A stretch of DNA of 64,000 nt from Enterococcus saigonensis (GTDB lineage Bacteria; Bacillota; Bacilli; Lactobacillales; Enterococcaceae). Under the pieces are notes generated by a model, which saw only the letters and a list, made by a program, of their open reading frames with translations, made no database searches and was not told the DNA's origin. Location of the stretch: the NCBI RefSeq assembly GCF_011397115.1, contig NZ_AP022822.1, positions 1,099,001-1,163,000 of the forward strand, given 5' to 3'. A program made the translations under genes and the position numbers. Position 1 is the first letter of the stretch. Every line of letters starts with the position of its first letter. Below, one piece after another: positions 15,476 through 24,381 of this stretch.

Positions 15476-16816
15476 ATGAAACAATTCGTTACCCAAAAAC
15501 ACCACGAAGAAGCAGTAGAGGCTTTAAAAAAATTAATTCGGGTTCCTTCTGTTCTGGACGAATCAGACAGTGGCAAAGGCCATCCATTTGGTAAAAATGT
15601 GGTCAAAGCTTTGGATCAAGTTTTAGAAATTTGTGCTGGCATTGGCTTTCGGACTTTTAAAGATCCTGAAGGGTATTATGCCTATGCTGAAGTCGGTGAA
15701 GGTGAAGATTTATTTGCGATTTTATGCCACATGGATGTAGTACCGGCAGCTGATCAAAAAGGCTGGAATACAGATCCTTTTGATCCAGTAATTAAAGACG
15801 GCGTTATCTATGGCCGCGGATCTCAAGATGATAAAGGTCCTTCAATGGCAGCACTCTATGCTGTGAAGGCATTAATGGATGATGGCGTTGAATTTAATCA
15901 ACGTATTCGCTTTATCTTTGGTTCTGATGAAGAAAACTTGTGGCGTTGTATGGAAAAGTATAACGAAAAAGAAGAGAGTGCAACAGCCGGAATTGCTCCA
16001 GACCATGGTTTCCCATTAACTTTTGCTGAAAAAGGCTTGTTGCAAGCTTATCTAATTGGACCAGGAACAGATAAAATTACAGTTAATGCCGGTGGCGCAC
16101 TAAACGTTGTTCCAGATACTGCACCGTATGAAGGTGAGTACGTTGAAGCAGTAAAAGAAGCTTTGGATAAGTTGGGCTTTTCTTATGAAATGGAAGGAAA
16201 TGCAGTCGTTGTTCAAGGTAAGAGTGTACACGCAAAAGACGCACCAGAAGGAACCAACGCAATTACGCGGTTAGCAATGGCATTAAGCGAAGTTGTAGAT
16301 TTTGCACCATTGAACTTCTTAGGTAAATTAGTTCAAGAAAATGCAACAGGTGAAAATGTTGTTGGCAAAACACAAGATGAGCAATCAGGTGAGTTAACGA
16401 TGAACTTTGCTAGTCTAACAATTTCGCCAGAAGAAACAAAAATTGGTGTTGACATGCGTTTACCAGTAACCGTTAAAAAAGAAGATTTAGAAGAAAAAAT
16501 CGCCACAAAAGTGAAAGAATATGATTTGACATATCAAGAATTCGATTGGTTAGATTCATTATATGTACCGCAAGATTCTACATTAGTAAAAACATTACTA
16601 GCAACTTATCGCGAGATGACAGGTGATATGACAGAACCAGAAATTTCTGGTGGTGCAACTTTTGCGCGCACGATGAAAAACTGCGTAGCTTATGGAGCGA
16701 TGTTTGAAGACACACCAGACTTTATGCATCAAGCGAATGAACAATGGGAATTAGACCAAATGTACAAGGCAATGGATATTTACGCTGAATCTATTTATCG
16801 TTTATGTGCTAAATAA
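15476..16816 (+). CDS. M20 family dipeptidase (PepV/Sapep; ArcT-like)
   Basis: A 446-residue metallopeptidase. Motifs: CHMDVVPA (His about residue 84, metal ligand, with the following Asp), GRGSQDDKGPSMAALYA (Asp about 117), and GSDEEN (general-base Glu and metal Glu, about 150-152). The small lid domain follows, and GGATFARTM near the end completes the site. The family hydrolyses dipeptides in the cytoplasm. PepV of lactobacilli is slightly longer; the streptococcal ADI-operon peptidase ArcT has about this size. A strong AGGAGG precedes ATG 15476. Pairing with the ArcD-like transporter suggests arginine supply from peptides (inference). Confidence 0.85.
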   Translation: MKQFVTQKHHEEAVEALKKLIRVPSVLDESDSGKGHPFGKNVVKALDQVLEICAGIGFRTFKDPEGYYAYAEVGEGEDLFAILCHMDVVPAADQKGWNTDPFDPVIKDGVIYGRGSQDDKGPSMAALYAVKALMDDGVEFNQRIRFIFGSDEENLWRCMEKYNEKEESATAGIAPDHGFPLTFAEKGLLQAYLIGPGTDKITVNAGGALNVVPDTAPYEGEYVEAVKEALDKLGFSYEMEGNAVVVQGKSVHAKDAPEGTNAITRLAMALSEVVDFAPLNFLGKLVQENATGENVVGKTQDEQSGELTMNFASLTISPEETKIGVDMRLPVTVKKEDLEEKIATKVKEYDLTYQEFDWLDSLYVPQDSTLVKTLLATYREMTGDMTEPEISGGATFARTMKNCVAYGAMFEDTPDFMHQANEQWELDQMYKAMDIYAESIYRLCAK

Positions 16817-16849
16817 ACTTATTAGTCAATAATTAAATTAATAAAAATG

Positions 16850-16931
16850 AATACCCCAACGAAATGATTTACTTGTTGCAGTTTTCTTTAACTGTAAGTA
16901 AGTGAAATCTATGTCGTTTGGGTATTTTTTT
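16850..16931 (+). terminator. Terminator of the dipeptidase gene
   Basis: A long interrupted hairpin: AATACCC at 16850-16856 pairs with GGGTATT at 16920-16926, with further paired blocks inside (CAGTT with AACTG at the tip), and a T run to 16931. Confidence 0.8.
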
Positions 16932-16999
16932 CTTTATAGTTTATTTTAAAGTTATTAGGTATTCTATTAATAAAAGTAGTATTTTTAAAGTAATTTCAA

Positions 17000-17227
17000 C
17001 TAGCGTACTTTTTCTTTTTCAAGTAGAATTGCTCTGACGGGGCATTTAGCAGCGGCTTTTTTTACTGCTGTTATTTCTTCGACACGCACAAACTGTTTGT
17101 TTGCTTCAGGCTCTTCTTTAAACAAGACGATACCCGCTTCATCATAATCAAAAATATCTGGTGCATAAACTGCACAAAGGCCACAGGCGATACAGCGTTC
17201 TGGGACAAGACGACAAGTTGTTATCAT
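17000..17227 (-). CDS. fer: Ferredoxin with one [4Fe-4S] cluster
   Basis: A 75-residue electron carrier. C12, C15 and C18 (RCIACGLC) plus C62 (KCPVRAI) supply the four cluster ligands, the pattern of the Bacillus-type monocluster ferredoxin. C5 is an extra cysteine. Its start codon lies only 29 bp from the divergent ypbB start, so each promoter must reach into the other gene. The fer/ypbB/recQ order is the same in B. subtilis; the physiological partner is unknown. Confidence 0.9.
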   Translation of the reverse strand: MITTCRLVPERCIACGLCAVYAPDIFDYDEAGIVLFKEEPEANKQFVRVEEITAVKKAAAKCPVRAILLEKEKVR

Positions 17228-17256
17228 TTTTCCACCAACTTTCAGGAGGATTTTTT

Positions 17257-18267
17257 ATGGATCAATTTATTTTAGCCTTATTTTCAAGGGCTGACAAGTT
17301 AAAGACCAGCACGTTTTTTCATCTATTAAAAGGCAAGCGCACATCAGCTGTTATGAGTTATGCTTTTTTTATGGACTTATTACCTTTTTTGGGAAGTCAG
17401 CCTGATCTTTCTTTAAAAGAATTTGAAACAGTTATTACTAGTTTGGAAAAAGAAGGATTAATCGATAAGAATGACAGTGCTAGTTATGTGATTACACGAA
17501 AAGGAAGAAGTGAACTCAGACAAGAATTACAAACATATTTATTACAAGTAGATTATTTCAATTTTGGTCGCAGTGATGAAAATTGTTTCCGACTACTGAC
17601 ATACTTTATTCAGCAGGTTTCAACGGGCAAAAAAAGTTTACGCCCCTTAGAAACAAGTCCATTATTTACTAGACCAGTTGATCAGCTTCTCAGACGAGAA
17701 AAGGTAAATTCTAAAATTTTATATGAAGAAATCTATCAACTTTTTAATCATCTTAGTCAAGAAGCAGGTGATTTTTTGGCACAACAATTTAGCGGTTCAG
17801 ATGTTGTGGCAAAAACTGCCTATCAGATACTCCCACAACCATTTCAAAAAACACCCTGGAATCGATTGTATCAAGCTAGTTGTTTTCATCCGTTATTAAA
17901 AGAAGTAAAAAATGCTCAAAGAAATACGCTATGTTATCAGCTGCTAAAAGGTCTTTTACAACAAAATTATAATAATAGCATGCTTTATACGCGGCGGCTC
18001 TTATTAAAGGGGATGTCTATCCCAGATGTTGCCCGTATCCGTAATTTGAAAGTAGGCACAATCTCAGATCATATCGTTGAATGGTCACTTTATGAAAAAA
18101 AATTCCCTTTTGATCGTTTTATTTCAGAATCTAGCGAGAGGAAGTTAGCTGTCCTAACTGCAACCGAAGATTTATATACTATGCGTTACAGTACTATAAA
18201 TGAAAAAATTTCCATAGATTTTCTTGAATTTCGGTTGTATCAAATCAAACAAAAAAGAGGATGTTAG
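17257..18267 (+). CDS. ypbB: YpbB-like helix-turn-helix partner of RecQ
   Basis: A 336-residue protein with a C-terminal helicase-associated HTH (HTH_40 type: LLLKGMSIPDVARIRNLKVG then TISDHIVEW), the hallmark of YpbB. YpbB genes stand directly before recQ/recS in Firmicutes and are thought to act with the helicase; the biochemical role is not settled. ATG 17257 is preferred because AGGAGG lies 9 nt upstream; an in-frame ATG at 17161 lies inside fer. The stop is one base from the recQ start. Confidence 0.85.
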   Translation: MDQFILALFSRADKLKTSTFFHLLKGKRTSAVMSYAFFMDLLPFLGSQPDLSLKEFETVITSLEKEGLIDKNDSASYVITRKGRSELRQELQTYLLQVDYFNFGRSDENCFRLLTYFIQQVSTGKKSLRPLETSPLFTRPVDQLLRREKVNSKILYEEIYQLFNHLSQEAGDFLAQQFSGSDVVAKTAYQILPQPFQKTPWNRLYQASCFHPLLKEVKNAQRNTLCYQLLKGLLQQNYNNSMLYTRRLLLKGMSIPDVARIRNLKVGTISDHIVEWSLYEKKFPFDRFISESSERKLAVLTATEDLYTMRYSTINEKISIDFLEFRLYQIKQKRGC

Positions 18268-18268
18268 G

Positions 18269-19654
18269 ATGACACTAGAAGATTATTTAAAAAAATATTT
18301 TGGCTATCCGACTTTTCGGCCAGGTCAAAGGGAGGTTATTACAGCATTATTAGCAGGTAAAGATGTTCTTGGGGTTTTGCCAACTGCGACGGGTAAGAGC
18401 TTATGTTATCAATTACCCAGCTATTTAATTCCTGGGCTTACAATTATTGTATCTCCGCTAATTGCGTTAATGGAAGACCAGGTAAGTCAAATAAAACGGG
18501 AGTTGGGATCAGCCGTAGCTTTAAATAGCCAGTTGACAGCAGCAGAAAAAGAATTCGTTTTAATTCATATAGCCGAGTATAAATTTTTATTCGTTAGTCC
18601 TGAAATGCTTTGGCAAAAGAAAGTTTTACAAGTACTTCAAAAACAAAAGATTGCATTATTTGTCGTAGATGAAGCACATTGTATATCTCAATGGGGAATT
18701 GATTTCAGACCGGAATATCGGCAATTAAATAAGGTTAAAGAATTTTTAAACAATCCCCTTACACTGGCATTAACTGCGACGGCACCACCATTTGTTCAAA
18801 AAGATATTGCCCAACTTTTACTTAATTCAAATTATCAATTAGTAAAAAAATCCGTAGATCGAAAGAATATTCGTCTTTTTGTTCGGCAGACAGAAGAAAA
18901 ATTACTAGACTTAGAAAATTTGTTGAAAAATTTAACTGGACCTGGGATTATTTATTGTGCAACAAAAAAAACAGTGGAATTTCTTTACCAACAATTGAAA
19001 GAAAAATTTAATTTGGGCTTTTATCATGGTGGTCTAAATAGTAGTGAAAGAAGCCGGTTGCAGCTCCAGTTTCAAAGTAATCAACTGGATATTTTAATTG
19101 CGACCAATGCTTTTGGAATGGGGATTGATAAAAGTGATATTCGTTTTGTTATCCATTTTGATTTGCCTGATAGTCTTGAAAATTATGTCCAAGAAATTGG
19201 TCGGGCTGGTCGTGATGGCAATATGAGTCAAGCAATTTTACTTTATCAAAAAAATGATGAAAAAATTCATCATTACTTCAAACAAATGCGTCAAGATGAA
19301 CGCAGTGGTTTTCAACAATTATTAGAGGAAAAATCTGATGGAGATAGTGAGCTACAAAAGAAGTGGCTTGACTTGAGTCGAAGTATCGGTTCAGATGAGG
19401 TATTGGAAGCATTAAAAGTAAATGAGCAGGTTAAAAGTGATAAATTAGCTCAAATGTTAGCATATATTCACACGACTACTTGTCGCCGCGCTTTTATCTT
19501 AGGTAATTTTGCTGAAAACATACTCCAAAAACCTGAACAATGTTGTGATAATGACAATGCAACTATAAGTTATGGACCAGTAGCTCTCAAAAAAAGTAAT
19601 ACGGTAAAACATTGGCAGGAGATTTTCCTAAAATTATTTAAAGAAACCAATTGA
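18269..19654 (+). CDS. recQ: RecQ-family ATP-dependent DNA helicase (short RecS form)
   Basis: A 3'-5' DNA helicase of 461 residues. Motif 0 (FGYPTFRPGQREVI), Walker A (TATGKSLCYQLP), DEAH (VVDEAHCISQWGIDFRPEY), ATNAFGMGIDK and the QEIGRAGRDG arginine-finger motif are all present. The protein ends soon after the zinc-binding region, with no HRDC domain, like B. subtilis RecS. ATG 18269 follows AGAGG; ypbB and recQ form a tight pair. Confidence 0.92.
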   Translation: MTLEDYLKKYFGYPTFRPGQREVITALLAGKDVLGVLPTATGKSLCYQLPSYLIPGLTIIVSPLIALMEDQVSQIKRELGSAVALNSQLTAAEKEFVLIHIAEYKFLFVSPEMLWQKKVLQVLQKQKIALFVVDEAHCISQWGIDFRPEYRQLNKVKEFLNNPLTLALTATAPPFVQKDIAQLLLNSNYQLVKKSVDRKNIRLFVRQTEEKLLDLENLLKNLTGPGIIYCATKKTVEFLYQQLKEKFNLGFYHGGLNSSERSRLQLQFQSNQLDILIATNAFGMGIDKSDIRFVIHFDLPDSLENYVQEIGRAGRDGNMSQAILLYQKNDEKIHHYFKQMRQDERSGFQQLLEEKSDGDSELQKKWLDLSRSIGSDEVLEALKVNEQVKSDKLAQMLAYIHTTTCRRAFILGNFAENILQKPEQCCDNDNATISYGPVALKKSNTVKHWQEIFLKLFKETN

Positions 19655-19666
19655 AGTCATATTTTA

Positions 19667-19696
19667 GCGACAACTATAAAATGCCTATGGTATAAT
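19667..19696 (+). promoter_or_regulatory. Promoter of the LysM protein gene
   Basis: TATAAT at 19691-19696 with an extended -10 (TGG) and a GCGACA -35 18 bp upstream. Confidence 0.5.
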
Positions 19697-19728
19697 ACAC
19701 AGCGAAAGCTTTTCGGGAGGTAGGAACA

Positions 19729-20325
19729 TTGAGTAAAAAGAAAAATGATTTTGACAATGAAACACAAGAACCATGGGAACAACCAATTTATGACACTGAC
19801 GATGAAACGACGTCACGCACACAACAGCGTCGTCAAAAACGGGGAACATCAAAATTCTTGGTTATTTTGGTAATTTTACTATCACTTTGTATTTTGGTGC
19901 CTGCAGGTTTTGTTATGTGGTTGACGCATGATAAAAAGAATGCTGATTCTACGCCATCAACAGCATCTTCCTCGTTAGTATCATCAACTAAAGAATCTTC
20001 AACCAATGAATCTTCAACGTCTGAAAGTTCAACGACAGAAACTTCTGAGAGCGAATCAAGTTCAAGCTCAAGCGAAGAATCTGTACCAAGTTCAACTTCA
20101 AGCGAAGAGTCAGTACCAAGTTCGACAGAAAATAATCAACAAGACCAACAAAATCAGCAACAAAATGCACAAGCTGGTGAACAATACATTACTGTTCAAA
20201 ATGGTGAAGGGCCAAATCAAGTAGCAGCAAGAGCTGGAATTTCAGTCGATCAATTGTATCAACTAAATGGTATCGATCCAAATAATTTCTTATTATATCC
20301 TGGTCAACAATTACGAATCAAGTAA
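19729..20325 (+). CDS. Membrane-anchored LysM-domain protein (YpbE-like)
   Basis: A 198-residue bitopic protein: charged cytoplasmic N-terminus, one transmembrane helix (about 41-63), a Ser/Thr/Glu-rich linker (about 70-135), then a Gln-rich stretch and a C-terminal LysM domain (about 152-198; YITVQNGEGPNQVAARAGIS, ending YPGQQLRIK) that binds peptidoglycan. The start is TTG 19729 after GGGAGG. The equivalent place in B. subtilis holds ypbE, also a LysM protein. No catalytic domain is present, so a structural or wall-sensing role is likely. Confidence 0.82.
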   Translation: MSKKKNDFDNETQEPWEQPIYDTDDETTSRTQQRRQKRGTSKFLVILVILLSLCILVPAGFVMWLTHDKKNADSTPSTASSSLVSSTKESSTNESSTSESSTTETSESESSSSSSEESVPSSTSSEESVPSSTENNQQDQQNQQQNAQAGEQYITVQNGEGPNQVAARAGISVDQLYQLNGIDPNNFLLYPGQQLRIK

Positions 20326-20331
20326 AAAAAT

Positions 20332-20370
20332 AGCCGGTCCAAAAATCACGGCATTTTTGGTCGGCTTTCT
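20332..20370 (+). terminator. Terminator of the LysM gene
   Basis: AGCCGGTCCAAAAAT pairs with ATTTTTGGTCGGCT (one bulged base), loop of 6 nt, then TTTCTT. Confidence 0.75.
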
Positions 20371-20397
20371 TAATGTCTAAAGATAGGTGGCAAACAA

Positions 20398-21072
20398 ATG
20401 AAAAAAATTAATATTGCTATTGATGGACCGGCTTCTTCGGGTAAAAGTACAGTAGCAAAAATTTTAGCAAAAGATTATGGATTTATTTATACTGATACAG
20501 GAGCGATGTACCGTAGTGTAACTTTCATGGCGATTAAGCATGAGGTCGCGTTTTCAGATGAACTAGGACTAGTTGAATTAATCCATCGCTATCCTATTAC
20601 GTTTAAGCAAAGTGAAGTCGGACAATTAGTATTTATTGATGGAGAAGATGTAACCTTAGCTATCAGAAAATCAGATGTTACTAATAATGTTTCGGAAGTT
20701 TCTGCTCACGAATTAGTTCGAAAAGAATTAGTTAAGCAACAACAGACTATCGCCAAAGACGGCGGTGTCGTCATGGATGGGCGCGATATTGGTACTGCTG
20801 TTTTACCGGATGCTGAAGTGAAAATTTTCTTAGTTGCTAGCGTTGTAGAAAGAGCAGAACGTCGTTACAAAGAAAATCAAGCAAAAGGAATAAAAACAGA
20901 TTTTGAAACTTTAAAAACAGAGATTGAAAAACGCGATTACATTGATTCTCATCGCGAAGTTTCTCCATTAAAACAAGCAGAAGACGCAATTTTAATTGAT
21001 ACAACGGGAAAAACTATTGCTGAAGTAGTTACTATGATTAAGGCTGTTGTCAGTCAAAAAGGCTATTTATAA
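20398..21072 (+). CDS. cmk: Cytidylate kinase
   Basis: Phosphorylates CMP and dCMP with ATP. The 224 residues carry the P-loop GPASSGKST (about 10-18), the substrate-binding TDTGAMYRS, and DGRDIGTAVLPDAEVKIFL. The length is usual. It precedes rpsA, as in many Firmicutes, but here a terminator and a separate rpsA promoter intervene. Confidence 0.95.
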   Translation: MKKINIAIDGPASSGKSTVAKILAKDYGFIYTDTGAMYRSVTFMAIKHEVAFSDELGLVELIHRYPITFKQSEVGQLVFIDGEDVTLAIRKSDVTNNVSEVSAHELVRKELVKQQQTIAKDGGVVMDGRDIGTAVLPDAEVKIFLVASVVERAERRYKENQAKGIKTDFETLKTEIEKRDYIDSHREVSPLKQAEDAILIDTTGKTIAEVVTMIKAVVSQKGYL

Positions 21073-21077
21073 TTTTT

Positions 21078-21107
21078 GGACTTACGCTTTTGCGTGTAAG
21101 TCTTTTT
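21078..21107 (+). terminator. Terminator of cmk
   Basis: GACTTACGC pairs with GCGTGTAAGTC (one bulge) around TTTT, followed by a T run. Confidence 0.8.
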
Positions 21108-21109
21108 AT

Positions 21110-21139
21110 TTGGTGAAATTTTTTTTTAATCGGTATAAT
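21110..21139 (+). promoter_or_regulatory. Probable promoter of rpsA
   Basis: TATAAT at 21134-21139 with a weak TTGGTG -35 18 bp upstream. It implies an untranslated leader of roughly 200 nt with no obvious gene. Confidence 0.4.
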
Positions 21140-21350
21140 AAGATTAAGTGCTTGCTACAGACAAATTGCCGTCATTTTTATGGTAGAGTATATTAGTTAT
21201 CATAGTTTTAAAAAGAAAAGATGCTAAATTGGAGCAAATTTCAAGAAATAATGGAAATCGCTTTATTTTTAAGGCATAATAATTTAAACTTAAACTTGTA
21301 GTGTGTAGTGCACAGCAATCAATTAATTGTTGGTTAGGAGGACATATGTC

Positions 21351-22616
21351 ATGACAGAATTTGAAAACAATCAAGTAGAAAACGGCGAATCTATGGCGGA
21401 TGCGTTGGAAAGCTTCCAAGAAGTAAAAGTGGGGGATGTTGTCAAAGGTGAAGTTTTAGCCGTTGAAGACAAACAAGCCATTGTGGGGATTGAAGGCGCT
21501 GGTGTAGAAGGAGTAGTTCCGGTAAAAGAAATATCTACTCTTCCAGTTGAAGACATCAATGAAGTTGTAAAAGTAGGGGATGTCTTGGAGCTAGTCGTTA
21601 TCTCTTCGATTGGTAAAGATAAAGAAAACGGCAGTTATTTACTGTCTAAACGCCGCTTAGATGCAAAAAAAGTCTGGGAAGATATTGAACAAGACTTTAA
21701 AGATGGTAAAATTATTGAAGCTCCAGTAACCAATGTAGTTAAAGGTGGACTTGTTGTTGATGTTGGTGTACGTGGGTTTGTGCCAGCTTCAATGGTTGAA
21801 GATCACTTTGTAGCTGATTTTGAAGAATACAAAGGTCAAACTTTAACTTTTAAAATTATTGAAATTGAACCATCAGAAAATCGTTTGATCTTATCACATA
21901 AAGCAGTTGTGGAAGCTCAAAAAGCAGTTCGTAAAGAAGAATTGTTAAGTTCAATTCACGATGGTGATGTGGTTGAAGGTACAGTAGCACGCTTGACTGA
22001 TTTTGGTGCTTTTGTAGACTTAGGTGGAATTGATGGATTAGTTCACGTATCTGAAATTTCTCATAGTCATGTTGATAAACCAAGTGATGCATTAAACGTT
22101 GGCGATAAAGTACAAGTAAAAGTATTGGCGATTGATCCAGAAAAAGAACGTATTTCATTATCTATTAAAGATACTTTGCCTGGGCCTTGGTCTGATATCG
22201 AAGAAAAAGCTGCAGTCGGGACGGTTTTAACGGGTACTGTTAAACGCTTAACGAGCTTTGGTGCTTTTGTAGAAGTATTCCCAGGCGTTGAAGGTCTTGT
22301 GCATATTTCGCAAATCTCTCACAAACATATTGCAACACCACATGAAGTGTTACATGAGGGTGATGAAGTACAAGTAAAAGTTCTGGAAGTAAATCCTGAT
22401 GAACATCGTATCGCGCTTTCAATTAAAGCTTTAGAAGAAAAACCAGCTGAAGAAAAGATTGTTGCAGAAGATAGCTATGAGTTACCAGAAGAAAGTACTG
22501 GTTTTACAATGGGGGATATCTTAGGTCAAGCTTTAGCTGATAACGACGAAGATGCAAATGAAGAAACAATGATTTCAGAAGATGCAAATGACGTAGTGGA
22601 AGAAGACGAAGCGTAA
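21351..22616 (+). CDS. rpsA: 30S ribosomal protein S1
   Basis: A 421-residue RNA-binding protein built of four S1 (OB-fold) repeats, starting near residues 15, 100, 185 and 270; repeats three and four share TDFGAFVDLGGIDGLVHVS and TSFGAFVEVFPGVEGLVHIS. Acidic C-terminal tail. Low-GC Gram-positive S1 proteins have four repeats rather than the six of E. coli. ATG 21351 is chosen over TTG 21327 because AGGAGG at 21336-21341 lies 9 nt before it. Confidence 0.93.
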   Translation: MTEFENNQVENGESMADALESFQEVKVGDVVKGEVLAVEDKQAIVGIEGAGVEGVVPVKEISTLPVEDINEVVKVGDVLELVVISSIGKDKENGSYLLSKRRLDAKKVWEDIEQDFKDGKIIEAPVTNVVKGGLVVDVGVRGFVPASMVEDHFVADFEEYKGQTLTFKIIEIEPSENRLILSHKAVVEAQKAVRKEELLSSIHDGDVVEGTVARLTDFGAFVDLGGIDGLVHVSEISHSHVDKPSDALNVGDKVQVKVLAIDPEKERISLSIKDTLPGPWSDIEEKAAVGTVLTGTVKRLTSFGAFVEVFPGVEGLVHISQISHKHIATPHEVLHEGDEVQVKVLEVNPDEHRIALSIKALEEKPAEEKIVAEDSYELPEESTGFTMGDILGQALADNDEDANEETMISEDANDVVEEDEA

Positions 22617-22641
22617 TTTTTTATAAGTTGTAAAAAATAGT

Positions 22642-22687
22642 GAGATACTGCATAATTTCTCTTATGAGATGCAGTATCTCTTTTATT
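22642..22687 (+). terminator. Terminator of rpsA
   Basis: GAGATACTGCA at 22642-22652 pairs perfectly with TGCAGTATCTC at 22670-22680, followed by TTTTATTT. Confidence 0.85.
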
Positions 22688-22831
22688 TGATTTTACTTGC
22701 ATGTTTTCTTGGCTTTAGGTAAACTAAGAAAGATTGTGCAAGTGGACTGTATTATCAGATGAATTTTATTATGATAAAGATAGAATTTTTAATTAGAAGA
22801 AAATGTTATAAAGAAATAAGGAGGTAGAGTT

Positions 22832-24142
22832 ATGGCAAATCCAACTCTTGCAATTGTCGGCCGTCCTAATGTGGGAAAATCGACAATTTTTAACCGTATT
22901 GCTGGTGAGCGTATTTCAATTGTGGAAGATACTCCAGGCGTTACCCGGGATCGAATTTATGCAAATGGAGAATGGCTGGGTCGCGATTTCAGTATTATTG
23001 ATACTGGCGGAATTGATTTGGGCGATGAACCTTTTATGGAGCAAATTAAACATCAAGCAGAAATTGCAATTGATGAAGCAGACGTTATCATTTTTGTTAC
23101 TAGCGCCAAAGAGGGTGTTACAGATGCTGACGAAATGGTGGCGCGTATTTTATATCGCAGCAATAAGCCGGTAATTTTAGCTGTTAATAAAGTGGATAAT
23201 CCTGAAATGCGTTCTGAAATTTATGAATTTTATTCTTTAGGTTTGGGCGATCCGTATCCCATATCTGGTAGTCATGGATTGGGACTTGGGGATGTACTAG
23301 ATGAAGCAGTTAAGCATTTTACTGACGAGATGGAAGAAGAAGATGAAGGGGTCATTAAATTTAGTTTGATTGGTCGACCGAATGTAGGCAAATCTTCTTT
23401 AATTAATGCGATTTTAGGTGAAGATCGCGTAATTGTTTCTGATATCGAAGGAACAACTCGTGATGCCATTGATACGCATTTTATTTCTGAAAATGGACAA
23501 GAATTTTTAATGATTGATACAGCTGGTATGCGTAAACGAGGAAAAGTTTATGAAAGTACCGAAAAGTATTCTGTAATGCGGGCAATGCGTGCGATTGAAC
23601 GTTCCGATGTGGTTTTAATGGTCTTAAATGGTGAAGAAGGTATTCGTGAACAAGATAAACGAGTAGCCGGGTATGCCCATGAGGCCGGTAAAGGAATAAT
23701 TATTGTCGTTAACAAGTGGGATTTGGTTGAAAAAGAAACAAATACCATGCGCGACTTTGAAACAGAAATAAGAGATGAATTTCAATATTTGGATTATGCA
23801 CCAATTATTTTTGTTTCAGCTGTTACAAAACAACGCCTAAACAAGTTACCTGAACTAATTGAAGAAGTTAGCATGAACCAAAATTTACGGGTTCCATCAG
23901 CCGTGTTAAATGATATTATCATGGATGCTGTTGCGATCAATCCAACGCCAACAGATAAAGGGAAACGGTTAAAGATTTTTTATGCGACTCAAGTAGCTGT
24001 AAAACCGCCAACATTCATTATTTTTGTGAACGAAGAAGAGCTGATGCATTTTTCTTACGCACGCTTTTTAGAAAATCAAATCCGGAAAGCTTTTACTTTT
24101 GAAGGCACACCAATTCGTGTCATTGCAAGACGCAGAAAATAG
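22832..24142 (+). CDS. der: Ribosome-assembly GTPase Der (EngA)
   Basis: A 436-residue double GTPase needed for 50S subunit maturation. Two G domains in tandem show GRPNVGKST (about 10-18) and GRPNVGKSS (about 182-190), each with DTGGI/DTAGM switch II and NKVD/NKWD motifs. A KH-like C-terminal domain follows (PPTFIIFVNEEELMHFSYAR). AGGAGGTAG precedes the ATG. Confidence 0.97.
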   Translation: MANPTLAIVGRPNVGKSTIFNRIAGERISIVEDTPGVTRDRIYANGEWLGRDFSIIDTGGIDLGDEPFMEQIKHQAEIAIDEADVIIFVTSAKEGVTDADEMVARILYRSNKPVILAVNKVDNPEMRSEIYEFYSLGLGDPYPISGSHGLGLGDVLDEAVKHFTDEMEEEDEGVIKFSLIGRPNVGKSSLINAILGEDRVIVSDIEGTTRDAIDTHFISENGQEFLMIDTAGMRKRGKVYESTEKYSVMRAMRAIERSDVVLMVLNGEEGIREQDKRVAGYAHEAGKGIIIVVNKWDLVEKETNTMRDFETEIRDEFQYLDYAPIIFVSAVTKQRLNKLPELIEEVSMNQNLRVPSAVLNDIIMDAVAINPTPTDKGKRLKIFYATQVAVKPPTFIIFVNEEELMHFSYARFLENQIRKAFTFEGTPIRVIARRRK

Positions 24143-24165
24143 CGATTTTATCATATTTTTATTGC

Positions 24166-24196
24166 TTTATCAAAAGATAGCGCTCCTTTTTGATAA
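24166..24196. repeat. 10-bp inverted repeat after der
   Basis: TTTATCAAAA at 24166-24175 and TTTTGATAAA at 24187-24196 are perfect complements around 11 nt. No T run follows on the + strand, so it is an uncertain terminator of der. Confidence 0.4.
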
Positions 24197-24259
24197 AAAG
24201 AAGAAGCTAGGTTAAAAAAGCTCTTTAAAATGCCCAAAATCCTTGATATTACAAGGTTC

Positions 24260-24338
24260 TTGTGATAACGTAGTATCAGAATATTGATACTGATCAATAT
24301 TTTTCACAAAAGTTTGGACCACTCAAATTTTTTGTGAA
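24260..24338 (+). repeat. Nested, mutually exclusive inverted repeats ahead of HU
   Basis: Three perfect repeats overlap: AGTATCA (24272-24278)/TGATACT (24285-24291); AATATTGAT (24280-24288)/ATCAATATT (24293-24301), which shares bases with the first; and TTCACAAAA (24303-24311)/TTTTGTGAA (24330-24338). TTGTGA at 24260 can also pair with TCACAA at 24304. They fill the region before the hup ribosome-binding site, so they could be operators or alternative RNA structures. Confidence 0.5.
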
Positions 24339-24381
24339 TTGATGTTTACATCATGACTCTTTTTAGGAGGTGAAATCATCC

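Noticed and set aside
21144..21419. Minus-strand 91-codon frame over the rpsA leader
   Set aside because: Antisense to the rpsA 5' end, with no ribosome-binding site and no recognisable motif.
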